Positions 54,420 through 62,914 of a stretch of DNA of 64,000 nucleotides are shown in pieces. The stretch spans positions 4,487,001 through 4,551,000 of the forward strand of contig NZ_JAJONE010000001.1 of NCBI RefSeq assembly GCF_024700075.1, in the 5' to 3' direction. Below the pieces are notes generated by a model, which saw only the letters and a list, made by a program, of their open reading frames with translations, was not told the origin of the DNA and did not search any database. The stretch's first letter is position 1. Every line of letters begins with the position of its first letter. This DNA comes from Hymenobacter sp. J193 (lineage in GTDB: Bacteria > Bacteroidota > Bacteroidia > Cytophagales > Hymenobacteraceae). A program made the translations under genes and the position numbers.

Positions 54420-54818
54420 TTACTCGCATATCCAGCGGCGGGCTTCCTCAATATCATCAAAGCGACGCAGCTCGAAGGCAATATCCGTTTCGGCCTGCTC
54501 GTACATCCGGTCGATGGTCAGCCGGTTGAGCGGATCGTCGGAGGCCAGCAAGGCAAACCGCCGGAGGCCCATCCGGCTGAGCGGCAGCAGTACCGTGCGG
54601 TGTACCCAATCTAGGTCCTTAGGCCGTACGGGGCCCAGCAGCCGGTCGTCGGCAATCCAGCCCTGCACGCGGTGCTCCAGAGCTAGCTGAAGGCCCTGCG
54701 AAACGCTTTGCCGGAAACCGGTGCTGTTGGCGAAGCTGAGCCATTGAAGCTCAATAATCGGGCAGACAGTGGTGTGCAGGTAAATGTTCAGGTAAGGAAA
54801 CGACAGCGCGGGTTGCAT
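54420..54818 (-). CDS. STAS/SpoIIAA-like fold hypothetical protein (paralogue of 46418 gene)
   Basis: Start chosen at 54818 (MQPALSFPYLNIYLH); the frame continues to 54866. The protein reads strand IIELQWLSFANSTGFRQSVSQGL, ALEHRVQGWIADDRLLGPVRPKDLDWV, GLRRFALLASDDPLNRLTIDRM, and ends FDDIEEARRWICE. The order W-x-N, DxRxxG, DW, FA, and a closing F-D-x-x-x-A-x-x-W-I helix is shared with the protein at 46418-46843. Role unknown. The gap 54254-54419 is AT-rich and holds no gene I can support. Confidence 0.65.
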   Translation of the reverse strand: MQPALSFPYLNIYLHTTVCPIIELQWLSFANSTGFRQSVSQGLQLALEHRVQGWIADDRLLGPVRPKDLDWVHRTVLLPLSRMGLRRFALLASDDPLNRLTIDRMYEQAETDIAFELRRFDDIEEARRWICE

Positions 54819-54904
54819 ACGGTAGGGACGCCGGGGCTGGTGAAACCAGACGTGTAGGGCCCGCATACGGGAATCGGCGGGCTATGGTCGAGTTTAAGTA
54901 AGCG

Positions 54905-55410
54905 TTACGGCTTTGCAGTCAGCTGCCGGGGCAGTTCGGCATCGTCGGGCAGCAGCTCGGCGCCGCTGCCGGCATCGGGCACCAGCGTTTTCCAGGCGGC
55001 TTTCTTCAGCTCGTCCAGGCGGGTGAGCGAGTCGGCTACGGTGGGGTGGGCTTTCAGCTTATCGAGCACGCCAGAACGGTGCGCCACCTTGATCAGCTGC
55101 TCCACCACAAACGGCAGAATCCAGCCGACCACGTTGGAAGCCAGCACCCCGCGCAGCCCGATGCGTACCAGCAAGCGGGCGGCCATCCGTTCGAGTAGCA
55201 GGGCCCGGGCGGCGGGCAGGGCCTTATCGGTCAGGAAATCCTGTACCAGCCGGATGTTGCCTTTTTTACTTCGGCCCGCAGCACCTCCTGCACCGAGTCG
55301 AGGGCAGCGGCGGCGGCTTTGCGAAACAGGCGGCCGGTTTGCCAGGCGGCCAGTCCGGTCGCCTTGGTCATATTGCCAAGCAGGGTAATCCAGATGGGGC
55401 GGTTTTTCAT
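54905..55410 (-). pseudogene. Hypothetical protein interrupted by a frameshift at an A6 run
   Basis: The start at 55410 gives MKNRPIWITLLGNMTKATGLAAWQ...VQEVLRAEVKK and then leaves frame. The second half in another frame begins GNIRLVQDFLTDKALPAARALLLERMAARLLVRIG and runs to LTAKP at 54905. If the A6 run (T6 on the plus strand, 55262-55267) had seven bases, the reading ...AEVKKGNIRLVQDF... would be continuous, giving about 168 residues. It has a hydrophobic stretch (GVLASNVVGWILPFVVEQLI). No family recognised. It may be an intact gene with a base-calling error. Confidence 0.7.
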
Positions 55411-55570
55411 AAGTCGGGTGGCGCCGTAGCGCCCTGCAAGTACGCAGCCGGCTGCCGGGCGGACAAGCATTCCATACAGAAACCGACGAAACTGCCGCTG
55501 CCCGCTGGCGTAGGCACCGTATGCTGTCAACCGACGACGCAACTTTACAGCCCTGACTTCCCCGTTCGTT

Positions 55571-56545
55571 ATGCACCAAATCATCATTTCCCAGCCCGGC
55601 GGCCCCGAAGTATTACAGCTTATTTCTACCGGTGTACCCCAGCCAGCCCCACACCAGGTGCTGGTGCGCGTGCAGGCCGCCGGCATCAACCGCCCCGACG
55701 TGCTTTTGCGTCAGGGCAAGTACGCCGGCAGCGGCGACGTGGCCGGTACCGTGCCGGGGCTGGAAATTGCGGGCACCGTGGAAGCCGTGGGCGCCGCTGC
55801 CGGGCGCTGGCACCCCGGCGACGCAGTGTGCGCGCTCCTGGCTGAAGGGGGCTACGCCGAGTACGCCGTGGTAGATGCCCGCCACTGCCTGCCCGTGCCC
55901 CCCGGCTGGACGATGGGCGAAGCCGCCACGCTGCCCGAAACCGTGTTTACCGTGTGGCACAACGTGTTCCAACGCGGGCAGCTGCAGCCCGGCGAAACCC
56001 TGCTCGTACACGGCGGCAGCAGCGGCATCGGCGTCACGGCCATTCAGCTGGCGGCGGCGCTGGGGGCCACGGTGTTTGCCACGGCCGGCTCCGACGAGAA
56101 ATGCCGCGCCTGCGAAAAGCTGGGCGCTACGCGCTGCTTCAACTACAAGACGGAAGATTTTGAAGCCGAGCTGAAAGACCAGGGCATAGACGTGGTGCTG
56201 GATATGATTGGCGGCGACTATACCCCCAAGAACCTGCGCCTGCTCAGGGACGATGGCCGCCTGGTGTTCATCAACGCCATGCAGGGCCCCAAAGCCGAGT
56301 TCAATGCCCTGGACGTGATGCGCCGCCGCCTCACCATTACGGGCAGCACCCTGCGCCCCCGCTCCGCCGACTTTAAAGCCGCGCTGGCCGCCGCGGTGGA
56401 GCAGCACGTTTGGCCGCTGCTGGCTGCCGGCCGGTTCCGCCCCGTCATCTACCGCCGCTTCCCGCTGGCTGAGGCCGTAGCGGCGCATGAGCTAATGGAA
56501 AGCAGTGCGCACATCGGCAAAATCGTGCTGGAAGTCGGCAGCTGA
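55571..56545 (+). CDS. NAD(P)H:quinone oxidoreductase, zeta-crystallin/PIG3 type
   Basis: A 324-residue medium-chain dehydrogenase/reductase without zinc-ligand cysteines. The N-terminal GroES-like domain contains GINRPDVLLRQGKY and PGLEIAGTVEAVG. The Rossmann part has LLVHGGSSGIGVTAIQLA (cofactor motif GxSGxG) and KTEDFEAELKDQGIDVVLDMIGGDY. The family reduces quinones with NADPH; exact substrate unknown. Divergent from the frameshifted gene; a weak hairpin (56571-56608) may terminate it. Confidence 0.93.
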   Translation: MHQIIISQPGGPEVLQLISTGVPQPAPHQVLVRVQAAGINRPDVLLRQGKYAGSGDVAGTVPGLEIAGTVEAVGAAAGRWHPGDAVCALLAEGGYAEYAVVDARHCLPVPPGWTMGEAATLPETVFTVWHNVFQRGQLQPGETLLVHGGSSGIGVTAIQLAAALGATVFATAGSDEKCRACEKLGATRCFNYKTEDFEAELKDQGIDVVLDMIGGDYTPKNLRLLRDDGRLVFINAMQGPKAEFNALDVMRRRLTITGSTLRPRSADFKAALAAAVEQHVWPLLAAGRFRPVIYRRFPLAEAVAAHELMESSAHIGKIVLEVGS

Positions 56546-56694
56546 GGGTAGCTTTTCAAGCGGTTGAACAAAACCGGCCGGTGATACACGTGGTACCATC
56601 GGCCGTTTCAGCGAAATCAGGTGTCAGCTTCGGGAAAAGAAAAGCTGCTCCGGTAAACTTGTCAGAACTACAGCACCTTCTCCCGGCAGAACCG

Positions 56695-57321
56695 TCAGGC
56701 TTTCTTCCATTTGATGGTGCAGCCAATGGCTTTGGTGGAGCTTACCGTAGCGGGCTTGCCGGCCAGCAACTCGGTCATGGCATTTTCCAGGTACTTGGTC
56801 TTAACCAGCTTAGCGTCCTCCGAGTTGTCGTCGATGGCGCCGATGTAGCTAACGACGAAGTCATTGCCCTGGCGGGTAAGCACGTAGAGGTGGGGCGTGC
56901 GCGTGGCGCCGTATTGCCGCGCCACCTGCTGGGTTTCATCCTGCAGGTAGGGGAAGGCATAGGCCTTGCTTTTGGCTCGCTTCTGCATTTCGGCGAAGGA
57001 GTCGCCAGGCACGGTGGCGGGGTCGTTGGGGTTGATGGCCACTACCGGGTAACCCTGGCTGGCATATTGCTGATGCAGGGCCAAGATGCGGCTTTCGTAG
57101 GCTTGAGCGTAGGGACAGGTGTTGCAGGTAAACACCACGATATAGCCCTTGGCCGCCTTGTTATCGGCCAATGACACCAGCTTTCCGTCAACGTTCTTCA
57201 GCCTGAAGTCCGCCGCCTTGTCGCCCACCTGGTAGCCGGCCTCTGCTGCCGGACGCCACATCATGAAGCTGCTTAGGGCCAGCACGAGGCCCACAGCGAG
57301 AAAAGGAAGAAGCTTTTTCAT
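56695..57321 (-). CDS. Thioredoxin-fold redoxin, membrane-anchored or exported
   Basis: A 208-residue protein with a signal or anchor (LLPFLAVGLVLALSSFMMW) and an AhpC/TSA-like thioredoxin fold. GDKAADFRLKNVDGKLVSL opens the fold and VVFTCNTCPYAQAYES carries the CxxC pair. FAEMQKRAKSKAYAFPYLQD and GATRTPHLYVL (cis-Pro) follow. A C-terminal extension ends CTIKWKK. It is likely a periplasmic thiol-disulfide or peroxide enzyme. The next minus-strand gene upstream is TlpA-like, suggesting a redox pair, although 65 bases separate them. Confidence 0.9.
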   Translation of the reverse strand: MKKLLPFLAVGLVLALSSFMMWRPAAEAGYQVGDKAADFRLKNVDGKLVSLADNKAAKGYIVVFTCNTCPYAQAYESRILALHQQYASQGYPVVAINPNDPATVPGDSFAEMQKRAKSKAYAFPYLQDETQQVARQYGATRTPHLYVLTRQGNDFVVSYIGAIDDNSEDAKLVKTKYLENAMTELLAGKPATVSSTKAIGCTIKWKKA

Positions 57322-57386
57322 AAGCGCAGACGTGAAAAAGTGAGGGAAAGGAGAAAGAGGATGCTAGCCCGAAACTGAGGCGGAAG

Positions 57387-57875
57387 TTATTTTATAAACG
57401 CCTGTAGGTGCTTTTTCAGCTCTTCAGCTGTGAATTCCTGCTCGAAGGTGGCGCGCCGCTGCCGGGCATTGTTCAGCAGCAGGGTAAAGGGCAGGGCACC
57501 GCTCCATGTAGGGTCTATCTGAGCGAGGTAGGTGTTGGGGTTGGTTTCGTTGAGCAGCACCACCTCCGACTTCAGCCCGCGCTTCAGTACAAAGGGCTTT
57601 ACTTTTTTGTCGAGCTGCGAGGCGTAGTCCATGCTCACCAGCAGCACCTTCACCTTCTGCCCGGCGTAAGTGGCGGTCAGCTGGTCGAAGTAGGGGAGCT
57701 CTTTGATGCAGGGCGCGCACCAGGTAGCCCAGAAGTTCACTACGTAGGTGGTGTCATTCGGCAGGCTGAGGCGGCGCTGCAGCTCGGGCAGCTTGATGAC
57801 GGCCACCTGCTGCGCCCGGCCGGGTTGGGCGAGCAGCAGCACAACCGCCATAATCAGGAAAGAAAGTCTGAGCAT
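57387..57875 (-). CDS. TlpA-like thiol-disulfide oxidoreductase
   Basis: The start at 57875 gives a signal peptide (LRLSFLIMAVVLLLAQPGRAQ) and 162 aa. The thioredoxin fold shows VVNFWATWCAPCIKELPYF (active site CAPC) and a cis-Pro loop in SGALPFTLLLNN. Exported TlpA/ResA-type proteins reduce periplasmic disulfides, for instance in cytochrome c maturation. No cytochrome genes are near. The gap to the lactonase gene (57876-57959) is small, so cotranscription is possible. Confidence 0.92.
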   Translation of the reverse strand: MLRLSFLIMAVVLLLAQPGRAQQVAVIKLPELQRRLSLPNDTTYVVNFWATWCAPCIKELPYFDQLTATYAGQKVKVLLVSMDYASQLDKKVKPFVLKRGLKSEVVLLNETNPNTYLAQIDPTWSGALPFTLLLNNARQRRATFEQEFTAEELKKHLQAFIK

Positions 57876-57959
57876 AAGCTGAAATTCCTTGGTATCAGCT
57901 GATAGACAGCAAAGCGCGCCGGAAGTTGCCTGCCGCCCCACAAACATCTGAGCGGCAGG

Positions 57960-59156
57960 CTACGCCAGAAAATCGGGCACCACCTGCAGGCAAACCGGCG
58001 CGGATACTTCCACTGACGTGCCGGTAGCGGTGAGCATGCCGGTCTGGCCATCGATGCGGTACGTGACGATGTTGTTGGTCTGCTGATTGGCTACCAGCGC
58101 CACGCGGCCGCTGGGGTCGAGGGCAAAGTTGCGCGGAATCTTGCCCTGGGTATCGGCGTGCTGCACCCAGGTGAGCTTTCCGCTGGTCGGGTCAATGGCG
58201 TAGACCACGATGCTGTTGTGGCCCCGGTTGGAGGCGTAGAGAAACCGGCCGTTGGGCGACACGTGAATATCGGCGCAGGCATTCCACGCGGTAAAGCCGG
58301 CCGGGAGCGTGGGAAGCGTGTGCAGCTCGCTGAATTTCCCCTGGGCCGCGTCGTAGCTCAGGGCCGTGACGGTGGAGTTCAACTCATTGATGAGGTAGCC
58401 CCAGCGCTTATTGGGGTGAAAGATGAGGTGGCGCGGCCCGGCGCCCGGCGCAGTGGCAAAGGCAGTGGTAGGCGTGTTGAGGAATTTGCCCGTGCCTGGC
58501 TCCAGCGGGTACGCCACCACCTGGTCGATGCCCAGGTCCACGGCCAGGGCAAAGCGGTTGGCGGGGTCGGGCAGGAAGCAGTGGGCGTGGGGCACGTTCT
58601 GGTTTTTGTGCGGACCCGAGCCGGTGTGCTGCTGAGTAGCCGAGGGCGCCCCCAACTGGCCATTGGCTTGCACGGGCAGGGCGCACACGCTGCCTCCGCC
58701 GTAGTTGGCCACCAGCGCGAGGCGGCGGGTGTGGTCGAGGCTGATGTAGCACGGCCCTGGTCCAAACGACGACTGCTCATTCAGCAGGGTGAGGCCGCCG
58801 GTTTTGCGGTCGACGGCGAAAGCCCGCACCGAGCCGCTCTTCATGCCGTTGTATTCCTCGGTTTCGTTGGCCGTGTACAGCAGGCGCTGCTGCGGGTCGA
58901 GCGTTAGGTAGGTGGGGTTGGGGCCGGCTTTGGAGGCGCCCACCCGGGTGAGGGCACCGGTTTCCGGGTTCAGGCGATACAGAAATACGCTTTCTGCATC
59001 GGCAGCGGCGTAGGTGCCCACGTACACCAGATACGAAGGGTCTTTGCGGCTGCCGGTGAGGGCGGACGCGCACCCGGAAACGGCTAGCGGCAGGCCGGCC
59101 AGCGTCAAACCGGTAAGCTTCAAAAAATGACGGCGCGAAGAGTTTGGAAGGGTCAT
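57960..59156 (-). CDS. Lactonase family (6-phosphogluconolactonase-type) beta-propeller protein, Tat-exported
   Basis: A 398-residue seven-bladed propeller of the YbhE/Pgl family. A twin-arginine signal is clear (NSSRRHFLKLTGLTLAGLPLAVSGCA), and the cysteine in VSGC could be lipidated. Family blocks are LVYVGTYAAADAESVFLYRLNPETGAL, TYLTLDPQQRLLYTANE, GPHKNQNVPHAHCFLPDP and GAGPRHLIFHPN. Blades repeat the pattern GRFLYASNRGHNSIVVYAID. The Tat signal argues for a periplasmic sugar lactonase rather than the cytoplasmic pentose-phosphate enzyme. Confidence 0.92.
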   Translation of the reverse strand: MTLPNSSRRHFLKLTGLTLAGLPLAVSGCASALTGSRKDPSYLVYVGTYAAADAESVFLYRLNPETGALTRVGASKAGPNPTYLTLDPQQRLLYTANETEEYNGMKSGSVRAFAVDRKTGGLTLLNEQSSFGPGPCYISLDHTRRLALVANYGGGSVCALPVQANGQLGAPSATQQHTGSGPHKNQNVPHAHCFLPDPANRFALAVDLGIDQVVAYPLEPGTGKFLNTPTTAFATAPGAGPRHLIFHPNKRWGYLINELNSTVTALSYDAAQGKFSELHTLPTLPAGFTAWNACADIHVSPNGRFLYASNRGHNSIVVYAIDPTSGKLTWVQHADTQGKIPRNFALDPSGRVALVANQQTNNIVTYRIDGQTGMLTATGTSVEVSAPVCLQVVPDFLA

Positions 59157-59303
59157 GCGGGCAGCGCGGGAAAAGGATGAAACGTCAGGGAGGCAAGGTA
59201 GCTACTGCGCCGGAGTTGTGGCGGCGAAATATCGGCGGCGCTGGAGCGTCTACCAGGCGAGGCTGGCAGGGCGCCGGCGCCATCGACCGTAGCTATTAGC
59301 TCG

Positions 59304-59311
59304 TACCTTTG
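59304..59311 (+). promoter_or_regulatory. Bacteroidota -7 box (TACCTTTG) before ispG
   Basis: TACCTTTG fits TAnnTTTG and lies 57 bases before the ispG ATG at 59369. Confidence 0.5.
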
Positions 59312-59368
59312 CCGCCGGTACCACCTTCCTGCCGCAACTTTCGCCTTCCGCCGCTGGTTTTCCTTTCT

Positions 59369-61459
59369 ATGAACAAGACGTATTGCCCCAGCCTCACCGA
59401 GTACAAGCGCCGCCTTTCGCGGGAAGTGAAAATCGGCGACCTGCCCATGGGCGGCCTCAACCCGATTCGGGTGCAGAGCATGACCACCGTGGACACCATG
59501 GACACGCTGGGCTCGGTGGAGCAGACCCTGCGCATGGTGGAGGCCGGCTGCGAGTACGTGCGCATCACGGCCCCCAGCGTGAAGGAAGCCCAGAACCTGC
59601 TGGAAATCAGGAAGGAGCTGCGCAAGCGGGGCTGCAACGTGCCGCTCATTGCCGATATTCACTTCACGCCCAACGCCGCCGAGCTGGCCGCCCGCATCGT
59701 GGAGAAAGTGCGCGTAAACCCTGGCAACTACGCCGATAAAAAGAAGTTCGACGTCATCGACTACACCGATGCCTCCTACGCGGCCGAGGTGGAGCGCATC
59801 CGGGAGCGGTTCCGCCCCCTGGTGCAGATCTGCAAGCAGTACGGCACGGCCATGCGCATCGGCACCAACCATGGCTCGTTGTCGGACCGCATCCTGAGCC
59901 GCTACGGCGACACGCCCCTGGGCATGGTAGAGTCGGCGCTGGAGTTTCTGCGCCTTTGCGAGGAAGAAAACTACTACGACGTGGTGCTGAGCATGAAGGC
60001 CTCCAACACCCAGGTAATGGTGCAGGCCTACCGGCTGCTGGTGCAGAAGCTCGATGAGGAGGGCCTACAGCCCTACCCGCTGCACCTGGGCGTGACCGAA
60101 GCCGGCGAAGCCGAAGACGGCCGCATCAAGTCGGCCGTGGGAATCGGCACCCTGCTCGAAGATGGCCTCGGCGACACCGTGCGCGTTTCGCTCACCGAAG
60201 CTCCCGAAGCCGAAGCCCCCGTAGCCCGCGCCCTGATTGACCGATACACGAACCGCGCGGCCGAAGCCAAGCCGATTCGCCCGTTGGGCGAGGAATTAGG
60301 AATTAGTAATGAGCAATTAGTAATTGAAAACGAGGCCACTGCTGCCATGCCTGCCCCTGCGTTTGCCAATTCTTCATTACTAATTACTAATTCCTCATTA
60401 CCGATAGACCCTTTCCAGTACCACCGCCGCCCTACGCGCGAGGTGCTGAACCTGGGCGGGCAGAATGTGCCCCGGGTGATGGTGGACCTCTCGGCCCTGG
60501 ATGCGGTGGAGTATGCTGACCTGCGCGCTGTGGGCCATTTGTACTCCGCGTTTCTGGACAAGTTTCAGATGAATGACCTCGGCGCCGACTACGTGTACTC
60601 GGGCCAGCGCCCGGTGCCGTTTATGCTGCCCAACGGCCTCAAGGAAGTGGTGGATTACAGCGCCTGGCTTGATGCCGGTCAGCGCCCCGACCATTACCCG
60701 GTACTGACCCATACTGAATACGCTGCCCCTGGTGCCCGCCACCCCGAGCTGAACTTTGTGTTCCAGCACCTCGACTCGCTCACGCCCGCCTCCCTGGGGC
60801 AGCTGCGCGCCGACGCTACGGCCGTCATTATTCTCTACACCGACAACGCCCACGCTATGCCCGAAATCCGCCGGGCGTTTTTCGAGCTGATGAATAATGG
60901 CGTGACCAATCCGGTCATCATCAACCGCCAGTACCCCGCGCTGACGCCCGAGCAAACCCAGCTCTACGCCGCCACCGACGTGGGCGGCCTGCTGCTCGAC
61001 GGCCTCGGCGACGGGGTAGTACTGAGCACCGAGCTGCTGCCCGCCCGCCCGAAACAGGAGTGGCTCACGACGCTGGATCAGCTCAACCAGCTTTCCTTTG
61101 GTATTCTGCAGGCGGCGCGCACGCGCATGAGCAAGACCGAGTACATCAGTTGCCCGAGCTGCGGCCGCACCCTGTTCGACCTGCAGGAAACCACCGCCAT
61201 GATCCGCAAGCGCACCGACCATCTGAAGGGCGTGAAAATCGGCATTATGGGCTGCATCGTGAACGGCCCCGGCGAAATGGCCGACGCCGACTACGGCTAC
61301 GTGGGCGTGGGCAAAGGCAAAATTGCCCTCTACCGTGGCCAGGAAGTCATTAAGAAAGCCGTGCCCGAAGCCCAGGCCGTAGATCAGCTGATTGACCTCA
61401 TGCGCGAGGACGGCCGCTGGATTGAGCCGGTACTGCTGGAGGAGCCGGTGGCGGGGTAG
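59369..61459 (+). CDS. ispG: 4-hydroxy-3-methylbut-2-en-1-yl diphosphate synthase, long form
   Basis: IspG (GcpE) reduces MEcPP to HMBPP with a [4Fe-4S] cluster in the MEP isoprenoid pathway. The start MNKTYCPSLTEYKRR at 59369 is chosen; the frame is open to 59309. Visible are VKIGDLPMGGLNPIRVQSMT, the TIM barrel (VPLIADIHFTPNAAELAARI, RIGTNHGSLSDRI), a central insertion typical of the Bacteroidota/plant long form, and the cluster ligands SCPSCGRTLFDLQ and GCIVNGPGE (Cys, Glu). The 696 aa include about 37 residues (about 308-345, ELGISNEQLVIENE to SLLITNSSLPI) encoded by a repeat element inserted in frame. Confidence 0.95.
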   Translation: MNKTYCPSLTEYKRRLSREVKIGDLPMGGLNPIRVQSMTTVDTMDTLGSVEQTLRMVEAGCEYVRITAPSVKEAQNLLEIRKELRKRGCNVPLIADIHFTPNAAELAARIVEKVRVNPGNYADKKKFDVIDYTDASYAAEVERIRERFRPLVQICKQYGTAMRIGTNHGSLSDRILSRYGDTPLGMVESALEFLRLCEEENYYDVVLSMKASNTQVMVQAYRLLVQKLDEEGLQPYPLHLGVTEAGEAEDGRIKSAVGIGTLLEDGLGDTVRVSLTEAPEAEAPVARALIDRYTNRAAEAKPIRPLGEELGISNEQLVIENEATAAMPAPAFANSSLLITNSSLPIDPFQYHRRPTREVLNLGGQNVPRVMVDLSALDAVEYADLRAVGHLYSAFLDKFQMNDLGADYVYSGQRPVPFMLPNGLKEVVDYSAWLDAGQRPDHYPVLTHTEYAAPGARHPELNFVFQHLDSLTPASLGQLRADATAVIILYTDNAHAMPEIRRAFFELMNNGVTNPVIINRQYPALTPEQTQLYAATDVGGLLLDGLGDGVVLSTELLPARPKQEWLTTLDQLNQLSFGILQAARTRMSKTEYISCPSCGRTLFDLQETTAMIRKRTDHLKGVKIGIMGCIVNGPGEMADADYGYVGVGKGKIALYRGQEVIKKAVPEAQAVDQLIDLMREDGRWIEPVLLEEPVAG
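60290..60401. repeat. AT-rich heptad-built inverted repeat inserted in frame in ispG
   Basis: The left arm has GAATTAG-type heptads (GAATTAG GAATTAG TAATGAG CAATTAG); the right arm has the inverse (TCATTAC TAATTAC TAATTCC TCATTAC). The arms pair over about 29 bases with two or three mismatches. The composition is far from the GC-rich surroundings. Confidence 0.85.
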
Positions 61460-61515
61460 AGCAGAAGTGTAAACGGTAGATCCAAGTACTTCTACTTTGT
61501 CCTAGGAGGTTAGAT

Positions 61516-61815
61516 ATGCTGGATTTCTACTTTATTCAGGACAGCCAAAATCCATCTAGCAAAGACCTCTTCTTACAGTATGGTGGTGGAATAAAGGATG
61601 AATTATTCTATCAGCTACAGGCTGAAGGAATCATTGAACCGTGGTTTGATTACTACGGCAAGTTTCGCTGGGGTAGTGAAATTGTGGCGGGCATGCTGCT
61701 GAAGCTAAAACGACAGCCTCAAGCAGCTTCCTTACCTGAAGAACGTGAGGCTTTTATGGCAATTCTGCAAAAGGCTGTTCAGGAAGGATGCGGACTTATG
61801 GGATATGGTGACTGA
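61516..61815 (+). CDS. Small hypothetical protein with strong Shine-Dalgarno
   Basis: A 99-residue soluble protein (MLDFYFIQDSQNPSSKDLFLQYGGG; FDYYGKFRWGSEIVAGMLLKL; AFMAILQKAVQEGCGLMGYGD). It is more AT-rich than its neighbours. AGGAGG lies 7 bases before the ATG, unusual in Bacteroidota, which seldom rely on Shine-Dalgarno pairing. No family recognised; resemblance to small phage or mobile-element proteins cannot be excluded. The sequence 61816-61972 after it shows nothing I can assign. Confidence 0.6.
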   Translation: MLDFYFIQDSQNPSSKDLFLQYGGGIKDELFYQLQAEGIIEPWFDYYGKFRWGSEIVAGMLLKLKRQPQAASLPEEREAFMAILQKAVQEGCGLMGYGD

Positions 61816-61972
61816 GTTCACGTCTCTAGTAGAACGAGGAGAAAGAGCTCAGAATGCATTTGATTAAAATGGGCTGTATCCTTGGGCAATTCTCTTATAA
61901 TTCAATTTCAGTATCAGAGTATACGATTAATGCCTACGAGGCTGCGGTCTATACGAATTTTAAGCTCGGATA

Positions 61973-62845
61973 ATGTCTAACGCTTCTCGGTTTTCCTTGC
62001 CGGCGGTACCATCCGTGTTGTTTGCCATTATCAGTGTACAGGCAGGGGCTGCCTTGGCTAAGGGCTTGTTTCCGCTGCTGGGGGCGGCCGGTACCACGAG
62101 CCTCCGCATTGGTCTGTCGGCCCTGGTGCTGCTGGCGGTGGTACGGCCGCGGCTGGGGCAGCTGCAGGCTGCGCAGTGGCGGGCCGTGGTGCCCTACGGC
62201 CTGGCGTTGGGGCTCATGAATTTCCTCTTCTACTGCTCACTGGCGCGCATACCGCTCGGTCTGGCCGTAACGTTGGAGTTTATCGGCCCGCTGGCTCTGG
62301 CCCTAAGCGGCTCCCGGCGCTGGTTGGATGCGGTTTGGGTGGCCTTGGCGGGCCTGGGCATTGCTCTTATCACGCCGTGGAGTGGTCAGGGTATCGACCT
62401 CATCGGCATGGCTTACGCCCTGGCTGCGGGAGCTTGCTGGGCTATTTACATCGTACTGGGACAACGCACTGCCGCCGTACTACCCGGTTCGGTAGCCGTT
62501 GCCGTGGGTATGCTCTTTGCGGTGCTGCCTGTGCTGCCATTTGCCGTAGCGAGCGGCAGCTTATTGCATCTGACGCCGCAACTCTTGCTGCAGGGCGCTG
62601 GGTTGGCGCTATTTTCCAGCATTCTGCCTTTCACCCTGGAAATGCGGGCCCTCAAGTCCCTTCCGACGCGCACCTTCAGCATTCTGATGAGCCTGGAGCC
62701 GGTAGCGGCGGCCGTTTCGGGGTGGCTGCTGCTGAGCGAGCAGCTGTCGGGGTGGCAGTGGCTGGCGGTGGGCTTCATCGTGCTGGCCAGCGTAGGGGCT
62801 ACGCTCACTAGCCAGCGCCCCGTACCGGCGCTGCATGGCGAGTAG
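61973..62845 (+). CDS. EamA family transporter, RhtA-like
   Basis: A 290-residue inner-membrane exporter with ten helices in two EamA repeats. LFAIISVQAGAALAKGLFPLLGAAGTTSLRIGLSALVLLAV opens the first; IDLIGMAYALAAGACWAIYIVLGQR opens the second. YCSLARIPLGLAVTLEFIGPLALAL, SILPFTLEMRALKSLPTRTFSILMSLEPVAAAVSGWLLLSEQL match RhtA-type threonine/homoserine exporters closely. Substrate is inferred from that resemblance only. Followed 70 bases later by a Rossmann-fold gene on the same strand. Confidence 0.92.
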   Translation: MSNASRFSLPAVPSVLFAIISVQAGAALAKGLFPLLGAAGTTSLRIGLSALVLLAVVRPRLGQLQAAQWRAVVPYGLALGLMNFLFYCSLARIPLGLAVTLEFIGPLALALSGSRRWLDAVWVALAGLGIALITPWSGQGIDLIGMAYALAAGACWAIYIVLGQRTAAVLPGSVAVAVGMLFAVLPVLPFAVASGSLLHLTPQLLLQGAGLALFSSILPFTLEMRALKSLPTRTFSILMSLEPVAAAVSGWLLLSEQLSGWQWLAVGFIVLASVGATLTSQRPVPALHGE

Positions 62846-62914
62846 GGCGCGGAACTTTACCAGCCTAAGCCGCTCGTTAAAAAACATCCGCCTCGCTCGT
62901 TCGTCTGCCCTGCC

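Noticed and set aside
56571..56608. Terminator after the quinone oxidoreductase gene
   Set aside because: CCGGCCG and CGGCCG can pair, but the loop is about 20 bases and no T-run follows; too weak to list.
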